A stretch of 19,902 nucleotides of DNA, from positions 1-19,902 of the forward strand of contig DATKZY010000148.1 in assembly GCA_035527715.1 (NCBI GenBank). Reading direction: 5' to 3'. The notes under the pieces are model-generated. The model worked only from the letters and a program-made list of their open reading frames with translations, made no database searches and was not told the DNA's origin. Origin of the DNA: DSUN01 sp035527715 (GTDB taxonomy: Bacteria > Planctomycetota > PUPC01 > DSUN01). Position numbers and translations under genes: made by a program. Shown here piece by piece: positions 13,922 through 19,902 of this stretch (the stretch's first letter is position 1; each line of letters opens with the position of its first letter).

Positions 13922-14000
13922 AACTCCTGGGCTTCCCAAACACGAACCCATTCGACGACGATGCCCGAAGTGGGGGTACCTGGGAACAGAAGCCGCGCCC

Positions 14001-14030
14001 TTGAACGCCCCGGCCGTCTTCCAGTATACT
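14001..14030 (+). promoter_or_regulatory. Predicted promoter of the FG-GAP protein gene
   Basis: TTGAAC (14001-14006), 18 bp, TATACT (14025-14030), 43 nt before the ATG at 14074. Confidence 0.6.
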
Positions 14031-14073
14031 GAGAGCGGGAGGCCGACAGGACACCCTGGAGGACAACGAGGCG

Positions 14074-15540
14074 ATGAGGCGGCATGGGCTGGTTCGAGCG
14101 ATGGGCGTGGGGATGGTGCTGGCGCTGCTGGCCGCGCCCGCGGCGGCGGTGATCAAGGTGGACCTCCCGGTCTCGAAGATCTACGGCGCGTCGAAGGCCG
14201 TCGTCGTCGGCACCATCACGGCGGTGAGCCCGGCGAACTGCGTGGCCGACGTGAAGGTGGCCGAGGCGCTCAAGGGCCAGGCGCCGGGCGAGAAGCTCCG
14301 CATCCAGGTCGCCGCGCCGCCGAATCTCTTCGCGTCGGTCGCCGTCGGCCAGCCCGCCGTGCTCTTCGCGGGCGAGGACGCGGGGAAGGCCGTGGCCGTG
14401 GTGCACCTGGCCGACACGTGGCTGCTGGCCGAGGGCATTGGCGGCACGCCCACAACGGCCTGGCGCGTCGTCCAGACCAAGCCCGACGCCGCGGCGAGCT
14501 TCCCCGGCACCACGCGCGGCCTCGTCGCCCTCATCAAGGCCCTCAAGGCCGGCAAGGTGCCCGCCAAGGAGGAATACCCCGACGCCTTCCTCGGCGGCAC
14601 CGCCGAGGTCGCGAAGCTGCCCGTCCAGAAGCCCACGTGGCTCGTCACGGCCGACGTGAACGGCGACAAGAAGCTCGACCTGCTGGTCGGCACGTCCGGC
14701 GGCGCGAGGCTCTTCGTCGCCGCCGCCAAGGGCTACGCCGACGCGACCGAGGCCTGGGGCCTGGCAGGCGTGTCCGCCGCCTTCTGCGCCGCGACCGACG
14801 TGAACGGCGACGGCAAGCCCGACTTGCTCCTCGGCAGGTCGCTCTACCTCAATGCGGGCGGCAAGTTCGTCGCGGCGAAGGCTGGTCCCCAACTGCCTCC
14901 CGAGAGCGACTGGGTGGCTTCCGCCTTGGCCGATGCGTCGGGCGACAAGCGGCCCGACGCCCTGGTGCTCCTCAAGTCGGGCCAGCTCCTCGTCGCCGAG
15001 AACCCTGGCGAGCCCGACAAGCCCTGGCCGGCGACGCCGAGGACCCTGTGGCGCGACCTGGACGCGCCGCTCACCGCCGCCTTCTCCGCTGACTGGGGCG
15101 AGGACGGGGAGCTGTGCGTCCTCGTCGTCCGCGAGAGCGGCGTTGCGCGCTACGCCGCCGGCGCCAGGAGTGGCGCGGCCGCCAACTTCGAGCGCCTCAC
15201 GGGCATGGCGTTCAGCGCGTACAAGGGCCTCGGCGGCAAGCCGCTCAAGCCCCTCGTCGCCGTAGCCTTCGACTACGACGGCAACGAGAAGGCCGACTAC
15301 CTGCTCCTCACCGAGGGCGGCGGGCTGGCGCTCGTGAATCGCGGTTACGGCTCGTTCCTGGCGACCGACACGCTGCACATGCACTTCCACGCGACGGGCG
15401 ACAAGAAGCTGCCCTTCGCCGTAGCCGACATTGCGGCCGCCGCCCCCGGCCGCATCCCCGAAGGCCCCGCCCCGGCCCAGAACCTCCTCGTGCTGCTCCA
15501 CGATGGGCGGCTGTTCGAGATGGACAACGCGGAGAAGTGA
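14074..15540 (+). CDS. Secreted FG-GAP/VCBS repeat protein
   Basis: 488 aa, exported: signal peptide 1-25 (VRAMGVGMVLALLAAPAAA). Residues about 28-180 form a small beta-rich domain (AVVVGTITAVSPANC, VAEALKGQAPGEKLRIQV) of a kind that often precedes repeats in planctomycete proteins; I cannot name it with certainty. The rest is a probable beta-propeller with calcium-binding loops of the FG-GAP/VCBS type: DVNGDKKLD (194-202), DVNGDGKPD (242-250), DASGDKRPD (287-295) and DYDGNEKAD (400-408). Such proteins bind ligands or surfaces rather than catalyse. GGAGGA lies 10 nt upstream of the ATG. Role unknown; it may be an extracellular adhesion or binding protein. Confidence 0.85.
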   Translation: MRRHGLVRAMGVGMVLALLAAPAAAVIKVDLPVSKIYGASKAVVVGTITAVSPANCVADVKVAEALKGQAPGEKLRIQVAAPPNLFASVAVGQPAVLFAGEDAGKAVAVVHLADTWLLAEGIGGTPTTAWRVVQTKPDAAASFPGTTRGLVALIKALKAGKVPAKEEYPDAFLGGTAEVAKLPVQKPTWLVTADVNGDKKLDLLVGTSGGARLFVAAAKGYADATEAWGLAGVSAAFCAATDVNGDGKPDLLLGRSLYLNAGGKFVAAKAGPQLPPESDWVASALADASGDKRPDALVLLKSGQLLVAENPGEPDKPWPATPRTLWRDLDAPLTAAFSADWGEDGELCVLVVRESGVARYAAGARSGAAANFERLTGMAFSAYKGLGGKPLKPLVAVAFDYDGNEKADYLLLTEGGGLALVNRGYGSFLATDTLHMHFHATGDKKLPFAVADIAAAAPGRIPEGPAPAQNLLVLLHDGRLFEMDNAEK

Positions 15541-15558
15541 CACGTGGCGTGTGCGTGA

Positions 15559-15650
15559 GTAGGGGCAGCCCTATGTGGCTGCCCTCTTTGGCCCCGGAGT
15601 TGCCCGGGTGCACCGGTAGCAAGAGGGCGGCCACGCAGGGCCGCCCCTAC
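15559..15650. repeat. Inverted pair of 30-bp GTAGGGGC hairpin repeats
   Basis: The arm 15559-15588 matches the reverse complement of 15621-15650 at 26 of 30 positions; all four differences are transitions. Each arm folds by itself: GGGCAGCC-ctatgt-GGCTGCCC and GGGCGGCC-acgcag-GGCCGCCC, an A-T pair in one being a G-C pair in the other. It lies in the spacer between the convergent FG-GAP and deacetylase-like genes and could also act as a terminator. Confidence 0.8.
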
Positions 15651-15653
15651 ATC

Positions 15654-15674
15654 ACGCGTCACGGGTCACGCGTC
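15654..15674. repeat. Heptamer repeat ACGCGTC x3 at a stop codon
   Basis: Units ACGCGTC, ACGGGTC, ACGCGTC, the complement of the GACGCGT family. The stop codon of the deacetylase-like gene (15673-15675, minus strand) is formed by the repeat. Confidence 0.8.
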
Positions 15675-16647
15675 ATGCCTCCTGCATCACGTTGATCACG
15701 TCCGCCACGCTCCGCCCCAGCGCCCCCAGGTCGTAGCCCCCCTCGAGCGTGGCCACGAGCCTGCCTTCGCAGTGCTTCTCCGCGATGCCGCGGCAGAGGC
15801 GGGCCAACTCGCCGTAGTCGGCGTCCGACAGCCGCATGCCACCCAGCGGGTCGTCGCGGTGCCCGTCGAAGCCGGCCGAGACGAGCACGAAGTCGGGCCG
15901 GAACTGCTCCGCGGCGGGCCCAACGGCGTCGCGGAGAGCTGCCACGTAGTCGGCCCCGCTCGTGCCGCCGCGCATGGGCAGGTTGATATTCGCGCCCTTT
16001 CCCGCCTCGATGCCCGTCTCCTCGGCCGTGCCCGTGCCGGGGTAGAATGGGTAGCGGTGGACGCTCACGTAGAGCACGCTCGGGTCGGCGTAGAAGGCTT
16101 CCTGCGTGCCGTTGCCGTGGTGCACATCCCAGTCCACGATCAGGATGCGTTCCAGGCCGCGGCGCTTCTGGAGATAGCGTGCCGCGATGGCCACGTTGTT
16201 GAACACGCAGAAGCCCATGCCGTTTCCTGGCCGCGCGTGATGCCCAGGCGGCCGCACGAGGCAGAAGGCGTTCCGCACTCCGCATTCCCCATTCCCCATG
16301 ATGGCGTCCGCCGCTGCCAGCACGCCGCCTGCCGCCAGGAGGGCGACCTCGTAGGAGGCGGGCACCACGGGCGTGTCGCCCCAATCGAGCATCCCGCCGC
16401 CGTTCTCGCACACCTCCTGCACCTGCGCGATGTAGTCGGTAGTGTGGACCAGCGCCACCTCCTCGACGCTCGCGGGGCGGGGCGGAATGTGGGCCACCCG
16501 GTCCCACAGCCCGGTCGCTTTGAGATGCTCCACAATCGCCGCCAGGCGCTCCGGCCGCTCCGGGTGCCACGAGGGCATTGTGTGCTTCAAATAGTCGGGA
16601 TGGTAAACGACGCCCGTTCCTGATCTCGTGGGTGTGTCCTTCGACAT
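15673..16647 (-). CDS. Class II histone-deacetylase-like Zn amidohydrolase
   Basis: 324-aa cytoplasmic member of the arginase/deacetylase superfamily (HdaH, acetylpolyamine amidohydrolase and AcuC relatives), removing acetyl groups from lysine side chains or polyamines. Motifs: VYHPDYL (14-20) with HPERPERL (28-35), RPPGHHA (132-138, catalytic H136-H137), DWDVHHGNGTQ (172-182, zinc ligands D174 and H176), SAGFDGHRDDPLGG (257-270, zinc ligand D261) and EGGYDL (302-307, Y305). All catalytic residues are present. GGAG lies 6 nt upstream of the ATG. It follows the glycoside hydrolase on the same strand by 73 nt, and may share its transcript. A heptamer repeat (16272-16299) encodes MGNGECGVRN just before the RPPGHH motif and is a possible frameshift hotspot. 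Confidence 0.95.
   Translation of the reverse strand: MSKDTPTRSGTGVVYHPDYLKHTMPSWHPERPERLAAIVEHLKATGLWDRVAHIPPRPASVEEVALVHTTDYIAQVQEVCENGGGMLDWGDTPVVPASYEVALLAAGGVLAAADAIMGNGECGVRNAFCLVRPPGHHARPGNGMGFCVFNNVAIAARYLQKRRGLERILIVDWDVHHGNGTQEAFYADPSVLYVSVHRYPFYPGTGTAEETGIEAGKGANINLPMRGGTSGADYVAALRDAVGPAAEQFRPDFVLVSAGFDGHRDDPLGGMRLSDADYGELARLCRGIAEKHCEGRLVATLEGGYDLGALGRSVADVINVMQEA
16272..16299. repeat. Heptamer tandem repeat TCCGCAY/TCCCCAT x4 inside a gene
   Basis: TCCGCAC, TCCGCAT, TCCCCAT, TCCCCAT, 28 nt, inside the deacetylase-like gene. Heptamers of this composition resemble the short tandemly repeated sequences known from cyanobacteria. Seven is not a multiple of three, so a gain or loss of one unit would shift the frame. 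Confidence 0.8.
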
Positions 16648-16660
16648 TGAGTGCTCCGTA

Positions 16661-16743
16661 GACGCGTGACGCGTGACGCGTGGAAAGAGATGAACTGGCG
16701 GCTGCCTCTCCTGTCACGCGTCACGGGTCACGCGTCACGCGTC
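16661..16743. repeat. Inverted clusters of GACGCGT heptamers
   Basis: (GACGCGT)3 at 16661-16681 faces four ACGCGTC-type units at 16716-16743, separated by 34 nt, so the spacer between the glycoside hydrolase and the deacetylase-like gene can fold into a long stem. The hydrolase stop (16721-16723) lies inside the right-hand cluster, whose units encode its last residues RRVTRDP. Confidence 0.85.
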
Positions 16744-19700
16744 TAAGTCCCACCACCTTCCCCACCTCCACCGCCCTCCAGAACTCGCCCTTCACTTTCT
16801 CGTAGACCCCGAACAGCCCCCGCGCGTCGGCATCGCGGTCAATGTCAATCCACACGTCGGGCTTGGGGATGGCGCGTTCGGCGGTGAGCTTGGGGCCGAA
16901 CTCGCGGATGACTTTCGTAACGGGGCGGTCCGTGCCGTCGGGGTTGATGATGCCGTAGTCGCTCCGCTCGTTCACGCGGTAGCCGCCGGGATACCACCAC
17001 CAGGCCACGCCGTTCGAGTGCGACGCGAGCATCATGCGATAGAAGTCGCGGTAGAAGCGGGCCTGGAAGTCGAGCTTCTCGGGCGTTGCGGCCATCGCCT
17101 CGTTGTCCCAGGCCGAGACGCCGGCCTCGGCCCAGAACACCGGCTTGTCGGGCGCACACATTCGCGCGGTGGCCACGGTGAAGAGGCCCGCCTTCACCCG
17201 CTCCCAGTCGCCGATGCGCCCGTAGCCTTCGGGAGCCAGGAAGTCCATCGCCTTCGCCACGCCCTTGAAATCGTAGGGCATGCTGTGGGCCGAGTTGAAC
17301 GTCGGGTCGCCTGTCACCGTCATGCGGAAGCTGATGAGGTGGTTGGGGTCAATGCTCTTGATCTTCTTGTAGGCATCGAGATAGCGCTCGTGCACCAGCT
17401 CATCCGCGAAGCGGCGATAGTCGCTCACGAACGTGCGGTGTTCCCCATCGTGCGTGAGTTGCCAGCCGTTCGGGCCTGCAATCTCTGTGGGCGGGGCCTC
17501 CGTGCCCCGCGTCTTCTTCTCCTCCTCGCGGGGGACAGAGCCCCCGCCCACAGGGAATGCCCCCCACGCCTTCCTCGCCGCGTCGAGCGATCCGTGCTTC
17601 TTGACCACCCACTCGCGCCACAGGGGATCGTATCGCTTCCTCTCGGCCTCGGTGCCGAAGAACGGCTCCCAGGCGATGTCGTAGGCCCAGATGACGTCCT
17701 GCTCCCAGAGGCGATTCTTCTCGATGATCTCTTTCCATTCGTCCCATTTGTAGTCCATCGGCGTGCCTGGGCGGAGCGAGAGATTCACCTTCAGCCCCAG
17801 CTCATCGCACCGCCGCAGGAAATCGAGCAGATTGTTCGCCCCCAGCGACCGATGGTAGATGAAAATCGAGACGCTGTTGAAGCCGATGGCCTTGATCCGC
17901 TCCAGGTCGCGCTGCACGAACTCCGGGTCGTACGGCTTCGCATCGAGCCAGTACTCGAAATACTCATTATCCTCGACCCCGATCCCCGTCGAGGGCATGT
18001 AGTTCACCCCCTGCGGATACCACTTCTTCCCATCGAGCCAGAAATCTCCTTCGCGGGCCGTCACAAACAGCCTTTGTTTGCTGAATGTTGGGATGAACAC
18101 GCCAACACGGTGGCTGAGCCCATCCCGCCCGTATGTGTCTCTTGCTGTGGGCGGCGGGAACCCGTCCGCTAGGCGGCGAGAATACAACTCGTCCCTGGAT
18201 GGCCCCATCCCAGCGCTTACGCTCTTGTCCTGCTGATCCGTCCGCTTGAGCGAGATCGGTATGTCTGCACTCAGGTGGCGTTTCTCCCCGGGGCGCAGAC
18301 AGAAGGAGCCTCCCTCGCTTTCCCATGGAGCCCTGGGGTCGTCATCACTGTGCGCAATCTCGAAGCGCACCGCGAGGCCCGACGTGAATAGACGCGACAG
18401 GTTGGCCACGGAAGCACCCAAGCGCACCTCTTCACCCATTCGGTACGTGAAGTGTGGCGTCCCTGCTTCCAGCAGGAATAGGCCCTTTGCCACAAGCTCG
18501 ACCGCGTCAGATAGCACATCTCGGGACCACGCGCCGCGGTACCAGTCATTGGCAGGCACGCCAATTGCCAAGCGAACACTTGCCGTCGGGAAGTCGACAT
18601 ATAGTGAGACCGGCGCCCCCCTCCAAGCCCAAGGTTCGTCAATGGCCTCCAACACGGGGACCCAACGCCCGGCCCGGCCTTTGAGAATGCCTCTCACTCC
18701 CGGCCGGGGGTGATGTGCGTACATGATGTCGGGAACTTGCCGGTAGAATGGGTGCTCATATATGGGCAGTGGAGTCACCTGTCGCCAAAGCTCTCTGGCT
18801 CTGCTGACCTGGTAGAACTTGTAGGTCGGGCTGAAGTTTTCGAGGATGGGGGGAGAGAGGAATTGGGGCGATGCAAGGCCGGGAGGCGCGGGGGCTGTGC
18901 CGAGCTGGTCAATGAGGAATTCGTAGCGGCCGGAGCGGGGGCCGGTGTGGGTGTGGGCGACGCCGATTACAAGCTGCTCGGCGTTCTCGGGCTTGAAGCC
19001 GTCGCCCGGCCCGCCGCGGGTCTTGACCGATTGCCAGAACTTGAAGTCGCTGGGGGCCAGCACGATTCGCTGCCATTCTGCCCCGACGCGGAACGTGGCG
19101 ATCCAGCGGGAGCCGTCCCTCTCGCGCCATTCGAGCATCAGGCGGTCGATCTCACCAACACCCTTCGCCCAAAGGCAGGTGAGGGTGTGGCCGTCGGGGA
19201 AGGTTTTACCATACAGCTTCGGCGAGGCAAAGCCGTCCCAGCCGGTCATGTTGGGGATGAGGACGCGGAGGGCTTTGCCCTGCCGGCCGGGGACAAGCTC
19301 GCGGGTGATGGGCGAGGCGGGGGCGTTGGTGTGGCGATGCCATTTGGAGAGGTCTTCGGCGTCGAAGTCGAAGAGCATGTGGGCGGTGGGCTGGGCGTCG
19401 AGGAGCTTGCGCCAGTCGGCCTGCGAGAGCCATTTGCCGCCAACCTTCGCCAGCGTGGTGCGGAAGGCGGGGGTGCCGAGGGCGACGAGGTCGCCGCCCT
19501 TGTCGCAGTAGGCCTTGATGACCGGCCCCGCCTCGCCGGGCAGGGTGTGGCAGGCGGGGAGGAACAGCATGTCGAAGCGGTCGGTCGTGATGGCGAAGGG
19601 GTTGCAGAGCTGGTCGGCGTTGACCAGCGTCACCTCGTGTCCGTTCTTGCGGAGGAGTTCGGCGAACTCGTCGGCCAGCTTGGGGTCGTGGTTGGGGAGC

Positions 19701-19902
19701 TTCTCGTCCTTGAGGAGGGCGATGGCATACTTGTCGGCGGGGAGCGGGCCGAGGGGCTTGAGGAACGCCTCTGCGGCGGCCTTCTGCTCGGCCCTGGCCG
19801 CGCGGCGTTTGGCGGCGAGCGCGGGCGGAACCACGTCAACCGGCTCCGTGTGGACGATGGGGGAGAGGGGCTGCCGCCAGTCGGTGCCGACCCAAGCCGC
19901 GA
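16721..19902 (-). CDS. Multidomain glycoside hydrolase, clan GH-A type (5' end outside window)
   Basis: At least 1,059 residues; the frame stays open to the window edge (upstream residues AWVGTDWRQPLSPIVHTEP), so GTG 19834 is not the real start. From the N-terminus: a Rossmann-like glutamine-amidotransferase-type domain (about 19780-19430; YAIALLKDEK, FDMLFLPACHTLPGE), as in many GH42-like proteins; a jelly-roll binding domain (about 19400-18900; LFDFDAEDL); a beta-rich middle; and a TIM-barrel opening with GDFWLDGKKWYPQGVNYMPS (about 18060-18000). Candidate acid/base is Glu in AYDIAWEPFFG (codon 17666-17668) and candidate nucleophile is Glu in FWAEAGVS (codon 17126-17128), matching the two-glutamate clan GH-A pattern of families such as GH5 and GH42. 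No signal peptide is visible because the N-terminus is missing. Hairpin repeats are inserted in frame (17486-17552, 18146-18169). Substrate unknown; probably beta-linked glycans. Confidence 0.85.
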   Translation of the reverse strand, partial: AAWVGTDWRQPLSPIVHTEPVDVVPPALAAKRRAARAEQKAAAEAFLKPLGPLPADKYAIALLKDEKLPNHDPKLADEFAELLRKNGHEVTLVNADQLCNPFAITTDRFDMLFLPACHTLPGEAGPVIKAYCDKGGDLVALGTPAFRTTLAKVGGKWLSQADWRKLLDAQPTAHMLFDFDAEDLSKWHRHTNAPASPITRELVPGRQGKALRVLIPNMTGWDGFASPKLYGKTFPDGHTLTCLWAKGVGEIDRLMLEWRERDGSRWIATFRVGAEWQRIVLAPSDFKFWQSVKTRGGPGDGFKPENAEQLVIGVAHTHTGPRSGRYEFLIDQLGTAPAPPGLASPQFLSPPILENFSPTYKFYQVSRARELWRQVTPLPIYEHPFYRQVPDIMYAHHPRPGVRGILKGRAGRWVPVLEAIDEPWAWRGAPVSLYVDFPTASVRLAIGVPANDWYRGAWSRDVLSDAVELVAKGLFLLEAGTPHFTYRMGEEVRLGASVANLSRLFTSGLAVRFEIAHSDDDPRAPWESEGGSFCLRPGEKRHLSADIPISLKRTDQQDKSVSAGMGPSRDELYSRRLADGFPPPTARDTYGRDGLSHRVGVFIPTFSKQRLFVTAREGDFWLDGKKWYPQGVNYMPSTGIGVEDNEYFEYWLDAKPYDPEFVQRDLERIKAIGFNSVSIFIYHRSLGANNLLDFLRRCDELGLKVNLSLRPGTPMDYKWDEWKEIIEKNRLWEQDVIWAYDIAWEPFFGTEAERKRYDPLWREWVVKKHGSLDAARKAWGAFPVGGGSVPREEEKKTRGTEAPPTEIAGPNGWQLTHDGEHRTFVSDYRRFADELVHERYLDAYKKIKSIDPNHLISFRMTVTGDPTFNSAHSMPYDFKGVAKAMDFLAPEGYGRIGDWERVKAGLFTVATARMCAPDKPVFWAEAGVSAWDNEAMAATPEKLDFQARFYRDFYRMMLASHSNGVAWWWYPGGYRVNERSDYGIINPDGTDRPVTKVIREFGPKLTAERAIPKPDVWIDIDRDADARGLFGVYEKVKGEFWRAVEVGKVVGLRRVTRDP
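17486..17552. repeat. Inverted pair of TGTGGGCGGGG hairpins inside the glycoside hydrolase gene
   Basis: Copies at 17486-17511 and, inverted, 17527-17552; both 26 nt. Stems GCGGGGC/GCCCCGC and GCGGGGG/CCCCCGC show a C-G pair replaced by G-C. The insert encodes VGGGSVPREEEKKTRGTEAP in the hydrolase frame. A looser relative, TGTGGGCGGCGGG ... CCGTCCGC, is at 18146-18169 in the same gene. Confidence 0.8.

Noticed and set aside
12630..15092. Plus-strand 820-codon frame across mutase and FG-GAP genes
   Set aside because: Crosses two genes and their promoter region in a non-coding frame; composition is typical of shadow frames.

Overview
The window looks like accessory chromosome from a GC-rich, free-living polysaccharide-degrading bacterium of the PVC superphylum, most likely Planctomycetota. 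The evidence is a Tat-exported Gfo/Idh/MocA oxidoreductase with a GGGMTDWGHHHFDIAQWAL-type block, a secreted protein ending in a VPEP...RRRRR PEP-CTERM signal, large secreted carbohydrate-active proteins, and many hairpin repeats of a kind I associate (from memory, not searched) with environmental planctomycetes. TGA is the stop codon of eight genes, so the standard code applies.

Layout. 1-283: modular hairpin repeats. 284-1492 (+): Gfo/Idh/MocA oxidoreductase. 1633-2424 (-): secreted metallophosphoesterase, sharing a divergent overlapping promoter with 2545-4605 (+), a secreted PcRGLX/YetA-like protein. 4602-5352: no gene, but a nested palindromic element and a second inverted repeat pair. 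5353-6333 (-): PEP-CTERM protein with a formylglycine-enzyme-like fold; a run of 14 C lies between its apparent -35 and -10. 6543-7183 (+): VapBC toxin-antitoxin pair. 7184-7504: a 161-bp nested palindrome. 7569-8798 (+): secreted SGNH/GDSL esterase with an N-terminal binding domain. 8927-12292 (+): a two-domain pectate-lyase-fold protein split by an in-frame TGA. 12372-13772 (-): phosphoglucomutase/phosphomannomutase. 14074-15540 (+): secreted FG-GAP/VCBS protein. 15673-16647 (-): class II histone-deacetylase-like hydrolase, just downstream of 16721-19902 (-), a large multidomain glycoside hydrolase whose 5' end lies outside the window.

The genes fit a scavenging programme for acetylated, pectin-like or other complex polysaccharides: exported lyase- and hydrolase-fold proteins, an esterase, a sugar oxidoreductase and a cytoplasmic hexose-phosphate mutase. 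No SusC/SusD, transporter, regulator, tRNA, rRNA, CRISPR array or transposase is visible.

The most unusual layer is non-coding. Many short hairpin repeats occur as inverted pairs (REPIN/BIME-like), several inside reading frames, with base-pair-preserving differences between copies. Heptamer tandem repeats of three sequences occur at gene ends and inside one gene. The best single candidate for new biology is the poly-G promoter spacer of the PEP-CTERM gene, which has the architecture of a phase-variable promoter. All statements come from reading the sequence by eye; no search or folding program was run.
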